DNA of 64,000 bases from contig NZ_BDAP01000006.1 in assembly GCF_001598915.1 (NCBI RefSeq), positions 62,001 through 126,000 on the forward strand. Reading direction: 5' to 3'. Every line of letters begins with the position of its first letter. Positions within the stretch are counted from its first letter, which is position 1. This DNA comes from Williamsia muralis NBRC 105860. Its GTDB lineage: Bacteria; Actinomycetota; Actinomycetes; Mycobacteriales; Mycobacteriaceae. Below the pieces are notes generated by a model. That model saw nothing but the letters and a program-made list of their open reading frames with translations. It searched no databases and was not told the origin of the DNA. The position numbers were made by a program, and so were the translations under genes. This document shows positions 33,227 through 44,004 of this stretch, in pieces.

Positions 33227-33684
33227 CATCTGACGACCAGGCGGATTTCGAGCAGGAGACCCTGCCGACGGTGCAGGACACCGAGGCGTTCGGACGTGGC
33301 CTGGCCGCCGGCCTGGGCGCGGGAGATCTGGTGATCCTCGACGGGCCACTCGGCGCGGGCAAGACCGCTCTGGCACGGGGGATCGGGGCAGGTCTCGGCG
33401 TGCAGGGTCGCGTCACCTCACCCACGTTCATCATCGCGCGGGAGCACCGGCCGGGGCCGGGAGGTGGACCGGCGATGGTTCACGTCGACGCCTATCGGCT
33501 GGGTGGTCTGGAGGAACTCGACGCCCTCGACCTCGACACCGACCTCACCGACTCCGTGGTCGTCGTCGAATGGGGGGAGGGGGTGGCGGAACGGCTGAGT
33601 GGACGTCATCTGCTGGTTCGCCTGCGCCGTGACCTCGACACCGACGAGCGCACCGTCAACTATGGCTGGGTCACCCGCGGCTGA
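33223..33684 (+). CDS. tsaE: tRNA t6A threonylcarbamoyladenosine biosynthesis ATPase TsaE
   Basis: 153 aa from GTG 33,223 (GTGA overlap). Walker A is LDGPLGAGKTALARG (about 41-55), followed by VTSPTFIIAREH, the HVDAYRL signature and the Walker B-like VVVEWGEG. It is the ATPase of the TsaB-TsaD-TsaE complex making t6A37 in ANN-decoding tRNAs. Its partners TsaB and TsaD are in the same operon, with rimI between them, as in M. tuberculosis Rv3422c-Rv3419c. Confidence 0.95.
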   Translation: MTSDDQADFEQETLPTVQDTEAFGRGLAAGLGAGDLVILDGPLGAGKTALARGIGAGLGVQGRVTSPTFIIAREHRPGPGGGPAMVHVDAYRLGGLEELDALDLDTDLTDSVVVVEWGEGVAERLSGRHLLVRLRRDLDTDERTVNYGWVTRG

Positions 33685-33744
33685 CGCAGTCGGCGACGTC
33701 CGGTCGCCACGGCGCGTCGGCCGTCACGGGTAGGCTGGCTGATC

Positions 33745-34437
33745 GTGCTTGTCCTCGCAGTCGATACCGCAACGCCCGAGGTCGTGACCGGGATCGTGGA
33801 ACTCGATACCGGCACGGTCGGATCATCGCCCGGCCGGCTCGCCGTGCGGTCCGAGCGTGTGGAGACCACCACGCGGGGCCACGCGGAGATCCTCACCACC
33901 CGCATCCTGGAATGCCTCGAAGAGGCAGGCGTCGCCAGGGCAGACCTCGACGCAGTTGTGGTGGGGCAAGGTCCCGGACCGTTCACCGGATTGCGTGTCG
34001 GGCTGGCCACCGGCGCTGCATTCGGCGATGCGCTGGGCGTCGACGTCCACGGAGTGTGCTCGCTGGACGCGATCGCGGTCGCGGCGAGCGACGTCGACTC
34101 CCTTCTTGTTGTCACCGACGCGCGCCGTCGGGAGGTCTACTGGGCGCGGTACACACGTGGCGCCCGTACCGACGGTCCGGACGTCATGACTCCCGCCGAT
34201 CTCGCTGCCGCGCTCGAGCACGCAGCGGCGACCTCGCCGGGCATCGACGCGATTGCCGGGTCTCCCGCTCATACCGCGCTTTTCGACTACCCGGTGCTCA
34301 CCGCTTCTGCTCCCACGGCCATCGGACTGGTTCAGGTGGCGTTGCCAGGACTCCTGTCGAGGACGCCACCCGCGCCGTTGACGCCGCTGTACCTTCGTCG
34401 ACCGGATGCCGTGGAACTCAAGGACCGCAAGAAATGA
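33745..34437 (+). CDS. tsaB: t6A biosynthesis protein TsaB
   Basis: 230 aa from GTG 33,745. It is an ASKHA-fold protein with VLAVDTATPEVVTGIV, VVVGQGPGPFTGLRVGLATGAAFGDALGV and the DARRREVYWARY strand. It is a scaffold that dimerises with TsaD and lacks its own catalytic metal site. The 60-bp gap after tsaE is the largest in the operon and may hold an internal ribosome site or promoter. It overlaps rimI by ATGA. Confidence 0.95.
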   Translation: MLVLAVDTATPEVVTGIVELDTGTVGSSPGRLAVRSERVETTTRGHAEILTTRILECLEEAGVARADLDAVVVGQGPGPFTGLRVGLATGAAFGDALGVDVHGVCSLDAIAVAASDVDSLLVVTDARRREVYWARYTRGARTDGPDVMTPADLAAALEHAAATSPGIDAIAGSPAHTALFDYPVLTASAPTAIGLVQVALPGLLSRTPPAPLTPLYLRRPDAVELKDRKK

Positions 34438-34928
34438 CCTCGTCGAAAGTGGAGATCGGGCCACTTCTCCCTCGCGACGCGGCCCGTTGCGCGGCCATCG
34501 AGAGCCTGCTGTTCGCGGGCGACTCGCCGTGGCCCGCACAAGCATTTCGTGCCGAGATCTCGACACGTCACAATCACTACTTCGCGGCCCGCGACGGCGA
34601 CGACCTGGTCGGCTACGCGGGTATCTCCGTGCTCGGACCGGAGGGTGACTACGAGTGTGAAATCCACACGATCGCGGTCGCCCCGGAGCATCAGGGACAC
34701 GGTCACGGACGGGAGCTGCTCGCGGCCCTGCTCGAGATCGCGGACAAGCGTCGGGCGCCGGTGTTCCTCGAGGTGCGTACCGACAACGAGGCGGCCATCA
34801 ACTTGTACCGCCGCAACGGTTTTGAGATCGTGGGAACCCGCAAGGGCTACTACCAGCCCAGCGGGGCAGACGCGTACACGATGCGGCGTGAGCAGAGATC
34901 AGCCCCGCCCGAGGGAGGCCGACCATGA
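34434..34928 (+). CDS. rimI: Ribosomal-protein-S18-type alanine N-acetyltransferase
   Basis: 164 aa from ATG 34,434 (ATGA overlap with tsaB). It has the GNAT fold: [27 protein letters not shown] holds the acetyl-CoA loop Q-G-H-G-H-G, then [40 protein letters not shown]. RimI acetylates protein N-termini, classically S18. In mycobacteria it is encoded within the t6A operon, as here, and overlaps tsaD by 4 bp. Confidence 0.93.
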   Translation: MTSSKVEIGPLLPRDAARCAAIESLLFAGDSPWPAQAFRAEISTRHNHYFAARDGDDLVGYAGISVLGPEGDYECEIHTIAVAPEHQGHGHGRELLAALLEIADKRRAPVFLEVRTDNEAAINLYRRNGFEIVGTRKGYYQPSGADAYTMRREQRSAPPEGGRP

Positions 34929-35956
34929 TCGTCCTGGGTATCGAGAGTTCCTGTGACGAAACAGGTGTGGGAATCGTCCGGTGGAATGCCGACCGTACGA
35001 CCACACTGCTGGCCGACGAGGTGGCCTCCAGTGTCGATGAGCATGCCCGATATGGGGGAGTGGTCCCCGAAGTCGCCTCCCGCGCACATCTGGAAGCCAT
35101 TGTCCCGACCATGCGGCGGGCGCTCGCGACGGCGGACATCCGGGTGCCCGACGCCGTGGCGGTGACCATTGGTCCGGGACTCGCCGGTGCGCTGCTCGTA
35201 GGGGTGGCGGCAGCGAAAGCCTATGCGGCGGCGTGGGATGTGCCGCTGTACGCGGTGAACCACCTCGGCGGTCACGTTGCGGTCGACACCCTCGAACACG
35301 GCCCGATGCCGCCCTGCGTGGCGCTGTTGGTGTCGGGCGGACACACACACCTGTTGCACGTCGACGACCTCGGTGCGCCCATCGTGGAGTTGGGCACGAC
35401 GGTCGACGACGCCGCCGGTGAAGCGTTCGACAAGGTTGCTCGCTTGCTGGGCCTCGGTTTCCCGGGTGGACCGGCACTCGATGCGGCTGCGGCACAGGGT
35501 GATCCGAACGCCATCCGGTTTCCCAGGGGCATGACCGGTCCGCGGGATGCGCGGCACGACTTCTCGTTCAGCGGTCTCAAGACTGCGGTTGCCCGATACG
35601 TGGAGCAATGCCGCCGTGATGGTGTCGAGCCGCCCGTCGCGGATATTGCGGCGTCTTTCCAGGAAGCGGTGGCCGACGTACTGACCATGAAGGCCGTGCG
35701 GGCATGCAGAGACGTCGGTGTGGACACGTTGGTGCTCGGCGGCGGCGCGACCGCGAACTCGAGAATCCGGTCGCTTGCGCGAGAACGCTGTGAGGACGCC
35801 GGGATCACCCTGAGGGTCCCGAAGCCGCGGTTGTGCACCGACAACGGTGTGATGATCGCGACCCTGGGTGCTCACGTGATTGCCGGTGGGGCAGTCCCGT
35901 CAGCTCTGACGGTGGCCACCGACCCGGGTCTGTCGGTGCAGGTCAGCAACTACTGA
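34925..35956 (+). CDS. tsaD: tRNA N6-adenosine threonylcarbamoyltransferase TsaD
   Basis: 343 aa. It begins [18 protein letters not shown]. The iron-binding histidines lie in [12 protein letters not shown], with nucleotide-binding [32 protein letters not shown] and [14 protein letters not shown]. It catalyses transfer of threonylcarbamoyl to A37. It is the last gene of the nnr-to-tsaD operon. In M. tuberculosis groES follows directly, whereas here a MarR/MFS pair is inserted. Confidence 0.96.
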   Translation: MIVLGIESSCDETGVGIVRWNADRTTTLLADEVASSVDEHARYGGVVPEVASRAHLEAIVPTMRRALATADIRVPDAVAVTIGPGLAGALLVGVAAAKAYAAAWDVPLYAVNHLGGHVAVDTLEHGPMPPCVALLVSGGHTHLLHVDDLGAPIVELGTTVDDAAGEAFDKVARLLGLGFPGGPALDAAAAQGDPNAIRFPRGMTGPRDARHDFSFSGLKTAVARYVEQCRRDGVEPPVADIAASFQEAVADVLTMKAVRACRDVGVDTLVLGGGATANSRIRSLARERCEDAGITLRVPKPRLCTDNGVMIATLGAHVIAGGAVPSALTVATDPGLSVQVSNY

Positions 35957-35963
35957 TCCGCGA

Positions 35964-36404
35964 TCAGCTCTGTGGGCCTTGATTCACTTCGATTGCGCCG
36001 CAGATCGATCCGGATGAATGGCATTCGGCCTCGGCACGGAGGATGGCGCGCTGGACGGGCTTGGCCGCCTCGTATCTGGCTCGCCCCTCGTCGGTGAGCT
36101 GTGTGAAGACGGACCGGCGGTCTTGCGGACACATGGATCGGCATGCCAATCCGTCTTTCTCGAGCCCGGCCACGAGACGGGACAGGGCGCTCTGACTCAG
36201 GTGGACTGATCCGGCGAGCTCGCTCATCCGGAGTTTGCAGTCGTCCGCGGCCGCGAGGAGCTCGAGGACCTCGAACTCGCTGTTCGAGATCTGTTGTGCT
36301 GCTTGCAATTCCCGGTCCAGATCGCACTGGAGGCGGTGGTACCGCACCGACAGCGAATGCCAGGCCTGGGCCAGGTCATCGTCGCTTCGGTGCGGGGTGG
36401 ACAT
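35964..36404 (-). CDS. MarR-family transcriptional regulator
   Basis: 146 aa. The winged helix lies at about residues 40-100: FEVLELLAAADDCKLRMSELAGSVHLSQSALSRLVAGLEKDGLACRSMCPQDRRSVFTQLTDEGRARYEAA, including the DRR wing. Three Cys (two near the wing, one at the C-terminus) could allow oxidation sensing. It is divergent from an MFS drug transporter across an 86-bp AT-rich region containing small palindromes, the usual repressor-efflux layout. It is convergent with tsaD, 7 bp away. Confidence 0.93.
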   Translation of the reverse strand: MSTPHRSDDDLAQAWHSLSVRYHRLQCDLDRELQAAQQISNSEFEVLELLAAADDCKLRMSELAGSVHLSQSALSRLVAGLEKDGLACRSMCPQDRRSVFTQLTDEGRARYEAAKPVQRAILRAEAECHSSGSICGAIEVNQGPQS

Positions 36405-36419
36405 AGGGGCATCGTATCA

Positions 36420-36477
36420 GATGCAACCACATTATGTTCGTCTGCATTTTATGTAGACACATTAGATGCAAATGCAT
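36420..36477. promoter_or_regulatory. Divergent promoter/operator region of MarR and MFS genes
   Basis: AT-rich DNA with several small palindromes: ATGCA-AA-TGCAT at 36,466-36,477, ACAT-T-ATGT at 36,429-36,437 and ATGT-AGAC-ACAT at 36,451-36,462. GATGCAA repeats at 36,420 and 36,465. These are probable MarR sites overlapping both promoters. Confidence 0.6.
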
Positions 36478-36490
36478 ATAGTTCTGGACC

Positions 36491-38017
36491 ATGACGGTTG
36501 AAACCACACCCGAAGACCCGAAGATCCAAGAACCCAGAACGACAAAGGAGAAGGAGTTGATGGCCGGCGACGCGCCGGCCACCGAGCACGTCACGTCTGC
36601 CGGCGGATGGACCGGCAAGACCTGGTTGTTGCTGGTGGTTCTTGCCGGCGCGCTGTTCCTCGACGGGCTGGACGTCTCGATGGTGGGGGTTGCGCTCCCC
36701 TCGATGGGCTCCGAACTCGCCATGGACCAGGCCCAGCTGCAGTGGATCGTCAGCGGATACGTCCTCGGCTACGGGGGCCTGTTGCTACTGGGAGGAAGAG
36801 CCAGTGACCTACTCGGTCGTCGCAGGGTGTTCCTCACGGCACTGGCCGTGTTCGGCGTCGCCTCCGTCGTCAGCGCGGCGACCGAGATCGACACCCTGAT
36901 CATCGCGCTGCGCTTCGTCAAAGGCGTGGCCGCGGCCTTCACGGTGCCCGCAGGCCTGTCGATCATCACCACGACCTTCGCCGAGGGGCCGGCCCGCAAC
37001 AAAGCACTGTCGATCTACACCGTGTGCGGTGCCAGCGGGTTCTCCCTGGGCCTCGTCTTCGGTGGGCTGCTCACCGAATTGTCCTGGCGCGCAACTCTGA
37101 TCTTCCCCGGCCCCGTTGCGCTGCTGCTACTCGTGGTGGGTGCCCGGGTGATCGCGAAGTCGCCCCGCGCGGCGTTCAACTGGTCGCACTTCGACGTCAT
37201 CGGCGCGGTCACCAGTACATCTGCGCTGTTGATCCTCGTGTTCGCCGTGGTGCAGGCGCCTGAGGTCGGCTGGGCAGCGACGTCGACCATCGTCCTGTTT
37301 GTCATCGCAGGTCTACTCGCTGCGGCCTTCATCGCGGTGGAGGTGCGGCACAAGCACCCCCTGCTCCGCCTGGGGATCTTGCGGTCGATCACGCTCGTGC
37401 ACGCCAACCTGTCGGCCGCGGCGATGTTCGGTGGCTATGTGGCCTTCCAGTTCGTCGTCACGCTGTACCTGCAGAACTCTTTGGGTTGGTCGCCGATCGA
37501 GATGGCACTCGGGTTCCTGCCCGCCGGTGTGCTCGTGGTCGCCAGCGCGTTCTTCATGGACCGGGTGCTCGACCGCGTGAGCACCAAGCTGCTCATCGCG
37601 GGCGGCTTCGTGGCGTTCCTCATCGGATACCTGTGGTTCCTCCGCGTGGAGCCGGGTATGAACTACTTCGTCTTCCTGCTGCCGACCATCCTGTTCCTCG
37701 GCATCGGGTTCGCGGCCACGTTCCCCTCGGTCAACTCCCAGGCCACCGCCGGTGTGTCGGACGACGAACAGGGACTGGCCTCAGGGCTCGTCAACACCAG
37801 CATCCAGATCGGTGGCGCGCTGATGATGGCGGTGATCACCGCCATCCTCGGCAGTGCCGAACCCGGGCGTCCGGGGGAGTTGATCGGCGGCATGGTCCCG
37901 GCCATCACGGTGATCGCAGTGCTGACCGTGGTCGCCCTCGTCTCGACGCTGGGCCTGATCGGATGGGAGCGTCGTCGCGACCGCGCCGTCGCGACGAAGG
38001 TATCGGTCCCGGTATGA
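36491..38017 (+). CDS. MFS drug transporter, EmrB/QacA (DHA2) family
   Basis: 508 aa with a 45-residue charged N-terminus and about 14 transmembrane helices. Motif A is GRASDLLGRRRVFLTALAVFG; the helix 1 signature is LDGLDVSMVGVALPSMGSEL; motif C-like GASGFSLGLVFGGLLTE is present. 14-helix DHA2 proteins export drugs or lipophilic compounds using the proton gradient. It is controlled by the divergent MarR gene. The pair interrupts the tsaD-groES order seen in related genomes, so it is a probable insertion, though GC content is like the core. Confidence 0.93.
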   Translation: MTVETTPEDPKIQEPRTTKEKELMAGDAPATEHVTSAGGWTGKTWLLLVVLAGALFLDGLDVSMVGVALPSMGSELAMDQAQLQWIVSGYVLGYGGLLLLGGRASDLLGRRRVFLTALAVFGVASVVSAATEIDTLIIALRFVKGVAAAFTVPAGLSIITTTFAEGPARNKALSIYTVCGASGFSLGLVFGGLLTELSWRATLIFPGPVALLLLVVGARVIAKSPRAAFNWSHFDVIGAVTSTSALLILVFAVVQAPEVGWAATSTIVLFVIAGLLAAAFIAVEVRHKHPLLRLGILRSITLVHANLSAAAMFGGYVAFQFVVTLYLQNSLGWSPIEMALGFLPAGVLVVASAFFMDRVLDRVSTKLLIAGGFVAFLIGYLWFLRVEPGMNYFVFLLPTILFLGIGFAATFPSVNSQATAGVSDDEQGLASGLVNTSIQIGGALMMAVITAILGSAEPGRPGELIGGMVPAITVIAVLTVVALVSTLGLIGWERRRDRAVATKVSVPV

Positions 38018-38044
38018 GAAGTTCGCACACTCTCACCTTGAGTG

Positions 38045-38071
38045 CTGGCACTCGCATGTATAGAGTGCTAG
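38045..38071 (+). promoter_or_regulatory. CIRCE element (HrcA operator) at the groES promoter
   Basis: CTGGCACTC (38,045-38,053), 9-nt spacer, GAGTGCTAG (38,063-38,071) match the CIRCE consensus TTAGCACTC-N9-GAGTGCTAA. TTGAGT at 38,038 and TAGAGT at 38,061 (17-bp spacing) form the overlapping promoter. HrcA binding here would repress groES-groEL1 until heat shock. Confidence 0.9.
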
Positions 38072-38197
38072 TCGGCACCCAGTGAGGTTCCGGCACCCGC
38101 GACGACGGGACCGATCCAGGCGCCGTATACGTTCCGAACAGCTAAACAGGGTCCGGTCTTCGGGCCCGAACTACCCCGAAAGTGGAGGGCTCACATC

Positions 38198-38497
38198 GTG
38201 GCGAGCGTGAACATCAAGCCGCTCGAGGACAAGATCCTCGTTCAGGCCAATGAGGCCGAGACGACGACTGCGTCCGGCCTGGTCATCCCCGACACGGCCA
38301 AGGAAAAGCCGCAAGAGGGCACCGTCGTCGCCGTTGGCGAAGGACGCGTGAACGAGCAGGGCAACCGGATCCCGGTCGACGTCAAAGAAGGCGACACCGT
38401 CATCTACAGCAAGTACGGCGGCACCGAGATCAAGTACTCCGGCGAGGAGTACCTGATCCTGTCGGCGCGTGACGTGCTGGCAGTCATCTCCAAGTAA
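38198..38497 (+). CDS. groES: Co-chaperonin GroES
   Basis: 99 aa from GTG 38,198. [44 protein letters not shown] contains the mobile loop, and [33 protein letters not shown] is the core beta barrel. It forms the heptameric lid of GroEL. There is a long 5' leader (about 120 nt) after the CIRCE promoter. It is followed by a hairpin before groEL1. Confidence 0.98.
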   Translation: MASVNIKPLEDKILVQANEAETTTASGLVIPDTAKEKPQEGTVVAVGEGRVNEQGNRIPVDVKEGDTVIYSKYGGTEIKYSGEEYLILSARDVLAVISK

Positions 38498-38510
38498 CTC
38501 TGGTTCGACA

Positions 38511-40211
<1,701 letters not shown>

Positions 40212-40230
40212 TTGTTGCCCGACCTCGAAC

Positions 40231-40252
40231 GCCCCGGCCCCACGGCCGGGGC
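40231..40252 (+). terminator. Terminator of groES-groEL1
   Basis: GCCCCGGCC 40,231-40,239 with GGCCGGGGC 40,244-40,252, loop 4 nt, followed by GTTTGTCGTT. Confidence 0.8.
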
Positions 40253-40303
40253 GTTTGTCGTTCACCGGTTGTTCGGGTGTTGTTTCTCGGATTTGTCTTG
40301 ACA

Positions 40304-40343
40304 ACAAAAGCGAGGAGCCGATATCAGGCGTCCTCGCTTTTGT
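40304..40343. terminator. Bidirectional terminator between groEL1 and whiB3
   Basis: A 13-bp stem (ACAAAAGCGAGGA 40,304-40,316 with TCCTCGCTTTTGT 40,331-40,343) plus GCC/GGC inside. The flanking A/T runs on both sides give U-tracts in both directions. Confidence 0.8.
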
Positions 40344-40418
40344 GAAGATTCAATTGTTTGAGATTGAAATCCAATTCTGTTTTGTTTCTTTGCGTTGGAT
40401 TTCGTGGGGCTGCAAAGG

Positions 40419-40715
40419 TCAGCTCGCGATGCGGCGCCCGACTCCGCGCTTCATCAGCATTCCGCGCTCGGACTCGGACAGGCCGCCCCAAATGCCGTAT
40501 GGCTCAGCGACCGCCAGTGCGTGTTCGCGGCATTGAGCTACCACGGGGCACTGGTGGCACAGTTCTTTCGCGCGACGTTCCCGCTGGGCCCGGGCACGGC
40601 CACGCTCGCCGTCCGGATGGAAGAACATTGATGAGTCGACACCGCGGCACAAGCCCTTCATCTGCCAATCCCAGATGTCGGCATTCGGTCCGGGAAGGTG
40701 GTTCGGCTGAGGCAT
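40419..40715 (-). CDS. whiB3: WhiB3-type iron-sulfur transcription factor
   Basis: 98 aa from ATG 40,715 (GAGGAG upstream on the minus strand); the frame is open to 40,826 but the family begins MPQP. The four Fe-S cysteines are in GLCRGVDSSMFF and ELCHQCPVVAQCREHAL (C-x2-C-x5-C). The turn GIWGGLSESER and a basic C-terminus follow. WhiB3 senses redox/NO and pairs with the principal sigma factor to control lipid and redox genes. It lies next to groEL1 and divergent from the Rv3415c-like gene, as in M. tuberculosis. Confidence 0.93.
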   Translation of the reverse strand: MPQPNHLPGPNADIWDWQMKGLCRGVDSSMFFHPDGERGRARAQRERRAKELCHQCPVVAQCREHALAVAEPYGIWGGLSESERGMLMKRGVGRRIAS

Positions 40716-41154
40716 CTGCGTGCTCCTCTGTGACGTGCCGGTGAGGCGTAATTGTGACTGACTTGTCGAGACCGCGTTGTTTTCGACGTCCAGCACACCG
40801 TATGCAAAGCGAGGAAATGGAGTCAACAGGCCCCGATTCCGCCAATTGAAGACGCGAACTTCGGGCGATGTTAACCATTTGTTTATCGACGCCCTGTTGT
40901 TTTGTGATGGCGACTGGCGTCGAGGTATGGCGAAGGTAGACGGCGTAAGCGCACGTCAGGGGCCATTCGAGTGCTGCCGCGGAGGCTCGCGGTGGTTTGA
41001 GAACCGCGTATGGAGGGAAAACGCGGAAGTGCGGCAATTTACCCGCAGGAAATGTTCCGGTGACCTCAGATTGACGTCGAGGCGACTTTTGAGCCGGTTT
41101 CAGTAAGTTAAATTCACGCTAACTTGGTTACCGCGCCGTGATGTGAGGAGGGCG
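40716..41154. promoter_or_regulatory. Long divergent control region of whiB3 and the Rv3415c-like gene
   Basis: 439 bp without a convincing gene and unusually AT-rich in parts (around 40,840-40,910 and 41,085-41,126). An inverted repeat AAGTTA-N9-TAACTT lies at 41,105-41,125, about 30 bp before the GAGGAGG ribosome site of the + strand gene, and is a likely operator. The whiB3 leader is therefore long, as known in mycobacteria. Confidence 0.5.
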
Positions 41155-41985
41155 ATGCAGGTCACACTACCCGCGATCGCCTTCGGCGGCAGTGCGGGCG
41201 AGTACCCGGTTCCCGTGGCCGGTGACGGTTGGGACAGGTGGTTTCGCGCCGTCGCGTTGGGCGGCAGCGGCCACTACGCCGCGGCGGCGACCGAGTTGCG
41301 CCGGATCGCCACCACCAGCACCGACGTCGTTCTCCGATCCCTCGCCGCGAGTACGCGCGCCGCGCATCTGCGACAGGGTGGAGAGCATTTTCACGCCGTC
41401 CACCATGACGCGCACGCACTGGCCCTGCTCGCCACCCCGGTGGCAGGGTTCGATTCGGCCACGATCGCCGGACCCCGGGTGTCTGCTTGGTGCGACGCAC
41501 TCACCGGACTGGCCGCCGACGATCTCGGGCGCGGGATGTTCGGTGCCGCCGCGCGACTGCTGGACCGGGTCGACGCCCTACTGATCGACTCGCATGAACG
41601 CATCGAGGGCAGCAGCGAATGGGTGTGGCACGGCCGACCGGCCCTGCGCTCACTGTGGGTCCGGGCCGAACTCGCGATGTACACCGGTGACCCCGAGACC
41701 GCCCAAGAACACTCGTCGTCAGCCCTTGCCGTGGCCCGGGGGTGTCCCTCGCAGCGGCATCTCATCAAGTCCGAACTGATCGCTGCTGCGGCCGCGGCGA
41801 GCGCGGGGGAGACGACGCGCGCCATCGAGGGAGCCCAGCGAGTTGGTGATGCGGCAGCTTCCGCTGGTCAGCTGCCGCTGTGGTGGGCATCGGCCATGTT
41901 GCTCGAAGCGCTCGGCGCCGGCGGATCGCCGAGTGCGGCCGATCTGAGGCACGAACTGGCCGCTCGCGGCGGTGCGATGCGCTAG
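41155..41985 (+). CDS. TPR-like alpha-helical protein (Rv3415c-like)
   Basis: 276 aa from ATG 41,155, chosen for GAGGAGG at 41,144-41,150; an upstream in-frame start overlaps that site. The chain is built of helix pairs rich in Ala/Leu (WFRAVALGGSGHYAAAATELRRIA, LRSLAASTRAAHLRQ, LRSLWVRAELAMYTGDPETAQEHSSSALAVA), resembling TPR repeats. There is no signal peptide or catalytic motif. It is conserved between whiB3 and sigD in mycobacteria, suggesting a link to SigD control, but its function is unknown. Confidence 0.8.
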   Translation: MQVTLPAIAFGGSAGEYPVPVAGDGWDRWFRAVALGGSGHYAAAATELRRIATTSTDVVLRSLAASTRAAHLRQGGEHFHAVHHDAHALALLATPVAGFDSATIAGPRVSAWCDALTGLAADDLGRGMFGAAARLLDRVDALLIDSHERIEGSSEWVWHGRPALRSLWVRAELAMYTGDPETAQEHSSSALAVARGCPSQRHLIKSELIAAAAAASAGETTRAIEGAQRVGDAAASAGQLPLWWASAMLLEALGAGGSPSAADLRHELAARGGAMR

Positions 41986-42100
41986 CGGCGAGAACGCGAG
42001 GCCGTTCGCTGGCTAAGCTACTAGCGACTTACCGCCGGGGGTATGGCCTCCGCGCGGCCGGCACCAATCGGCGAAGGTAACGCGGAGACGTCTACGAGCG

Positions 42101-42667
42101 ATGATTTTTACAGGTGAAGAGTTGGACCGGGTTGTCACTGCCGCAGCGCAGGGCGACCGATCGGCTCTCTCCGACGTACTCGAAAGTGTCCGCCCCCTGG
42201 TTGTGCGCTATTGCAGGGCCAGGGTCGGAGGTGGTGAGCGGCATTCGCTCTCCGCCGACGACGTAGCGCAGGAGGTCTGCATGGCCGTCATGACAGCTCT
42301 GCCCCGGTATCAAGACCAGGGCAGACCGTTCATGGCGTTCGTCTACGGCATCGCCGCCCACAAGGTTGCCGATGCTCATCGAGCGGCCGGTCGTAACAAA
42401 GCCGAGCCGGTGGATGAGATGCCCGAGCGGATGGCCGTCGACGACGGACCCGAACAGCGGGCGCTGGACTCCGACGCGGGCCGTCGGATGAACGAACTGT
42501 TGTCGACGCTCCCGGACAAGCAGCGTGAGGTGCTGGTGCTCCGACTGGTTGTCGGGTTGTCGGCCGAAGAGACCGCGTCCGCTGTGGGGAGTACGGCGGG
42601 AGCGGTGCGGGTGGCTCAACACAGGGCACTCGCGAAATTGAAGACCGAGATCGAGAAGGGTAGGTGA
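42101..42667 (+). CDS. sigD: ECF RNA polymerase sigma factor SigD
   Basis: 188 aa. Region 2 is VRPLVVRYCRARVG ... LSADDVAQEVCMAVMTALPRYQDQGRPFMAFVYGIAAHKVADAHRA; region 4 is LSTLPDKQREVLVLRLVVGLSAEETASAVGSTAGAVRVAQHRALAKL with the helix-turn-helix. This matches SigD of M. tuberculosis (Rv3414c) in length and place. It is followed by the anti-sigma gene with overlap (GTGA), so the pair is made together. SigD acts in stationary phase/stringent conditions in mycobacteria. Confidence 0.95.
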   Translation: MIFTGEELDRVVTAAAQGDRSALSDVLESVRPLVVRYCRARVGGGERHSLSADDVAQEVCMAVMTALPRYQDQGRPFMAFVYGIAAHKVADAHRAAGRNKAEPVDEMPERMAVDDGPEQRALDSDAGRRMNELLSTLPDKQREVLVLRLVVGLSAEETASAVGSTAGAVRVAQHRALAKLKTEIEKGR

Positions 42668-43581
42668 GGGCGATGGGTGACAGGCGCGATCGACGTGGTG
42701 GCAAGGGGTTCGGTGATGAATCCGACGAGCGTTTCCAGAGCGTGCCCTCATCGGCATCCGAGGCGCTCGATGAAGACTCCATCCCGGTGAACCTCGGCGC
42801 GGTCCGCGCCGACGACGAGTTCATCGACGCCCTGGTGTCTCAGCGCGGAGTTCCCGCGCACACGCCTGTGGACCACGAACTGGCGGCGCTGCTGTCGAAT
42901 TGGCGCGCCGAAGTGACGGGCGCCCCGATGCCTGCCGGTCCGACCCTCGAAGAGGTCGAGGCGGGCATCGCCGCGCAGCGAAGGACCGCGACCCGTCGCC
43001 GGTCGCTGACGGTAGCCCGATACACGGCCGGCGCCGCGGCAGCATGTGCGATCGTGTTCGGCGGTCTGTCAGTGGTGGCCCATGACGCCTCGCCCGGCGA
43101 TCGGCTCTGGGGAGTCAAGGAAGCGATGTTCGGGGCGGATGCCTCGGCAACGCTTGCCGCCGGGGACGTCGAGAACGACCTCGATCACGCCGTCGACCTG
43201 TTGTCGACGGGTGACAAGTCCGCGGCCCAGGACTATCTGAACCGTGCGGAGTCCCAGCTTGCCGATGTCACCGACACCGACAGGCGGGCCGAGCTGCAGG
43301 CGAAGATCGACCAGTTGCGTGGTCTGCTCACGGCGATCCTGCCGACCATCACTCTCCCGACGACCGTCACGCTTCCGCCGTTGGAGACGCAGCTGCCACA
43401 GCTTCAGCTGCCCCCGGTGACGATCACCGAGACGCAGCAGACGGTGACGGCGATCCCGTCGGAGACGACCTCGGTGTCCACGCCACCACCGACCACCGAT
43501 GAGACCGTGACCAGTGAGTCGCCGGTGACCCCGACGACCACCTCGACCACCAGCAGCGTCCCGCTACCGCCGCCGGGCTGA
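42664..43581 (+). CDS. rsdA: Anti-sigma-D factor RsdA
   Basis: 305 aa from GTG 42,664 (AAGGG just upstream; ATG 42,673 possible). The N-terminal 100 residues include the SigD-binding helix around FIDALVSQRG and VDHELAALLSNWRAEV. One membrane helix lies near 120-140 (VARYTAGAAAACAIVFGGLSVVA). The extracytoplasmic part is helical and then ends in a 70-residue Thr/Pro/Val tail. RsdA holds SigD at the membrane until proteolysis. It converges on the DUF5319 gene. Confidence 0.9.
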   Translation: MRAMGDRRDRRGGKGFGDESDERFQSVPSSASEALDEDSIPVNLGAVRADDEFIDALVSQRGVPAHTPVDHELAALLSNWRAEVTGAPMPAGPTLEEVEAGIAAQRRTATRRRSLTVARYTAGAAAACAIVFGGLSVVAHDASPGDRLWGVKEAMFGADASATLAAGDVENDLDHAVDLLSTGDKSAAQDYLNRAESQLADVTDTDRRAELQAKIDQLRGLLTAILPTITLPTTVTLPPLETQLPQLQLPPVTITETQQTVTAIPSETTSVSTPPPTTDETVTSESPVTPTTTSTTSSVPLPPPG

Positions 43582-43611
43582 TCGGCCCGAGCCCGCGGTT
43601 GGGGAAGTAGA

Positions 43612-44004
43612 TCAGTCCTCGTCCTTGGCGTGCATCGTCGCGTCTGCGTAACCGCGGCAGTAATCCCAGGTGACGTACGCCTCCGGACTGGGGTCCACGG
43701 CCGGCTCGTGCGGTCGTACCGTGCCCTCGACCAGGAGCTGCAGCAGGTTTGCGCGCAGCATGTCCCAGTCGTGATAGTGGTCGAGCTGGCAGTCGTCGCA
43801 CACCACGACGAGACCGCGGATCCCCTGGCGGTGCAGAAGTGCCTCGTAGACAGCGAGATCGGCGAGGTCTTCCTCGATCGCCATGCGTTCGTTCGCGTCC
43901 AGTGGCTCACCGGGTGGGGCGGCGTCCAGCGCCGCCGATGGGTCCCCTCGGGGATCGTCGGCGAACGGGTCCGGTGGCAGCCCCGGCGGCAGATGATCTC
44001 GCAC
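43612..44004 (-). CDS. DUF5319 family protein (Rv3412-like)
   Basis: 130 aa from GTG 44,004 (family proteins begin RDHLPPGLPPDPF). It is acidic. VVVCDDCQLDHYHDWDMLRANLLQLL contains a CxxC-type pair close to His residues, possibly metal-binding, and VTWDYCRGYADATMHAKDED ends the chain. It is conserved between sigD-rsdA and guaB2 in mycolate actinomycetes, with unknown function. The preceding 230 bp to guaB2 hold the divergent promoters. Confidence 0.88.
   Translation of the reverse strand: MRDHLPPGLPPDPFADDPRGDPSAALDAAPPGEPLDANERMAIEEDLADLAVYEALLHRQGIRGLVVVCDDCQLDHYHDWDMLRANLLQLLVEGTVRPHEPAVDPSPEAYVTWDYCRGYADATMHAKDED

Noticed and set aside
38045-38071. HspR/HAIR site instead of CIRCE at groES
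   Set aside because: CTTGAGT is present once but the ACTCAAG partner is not; the CIRCE match is much better.
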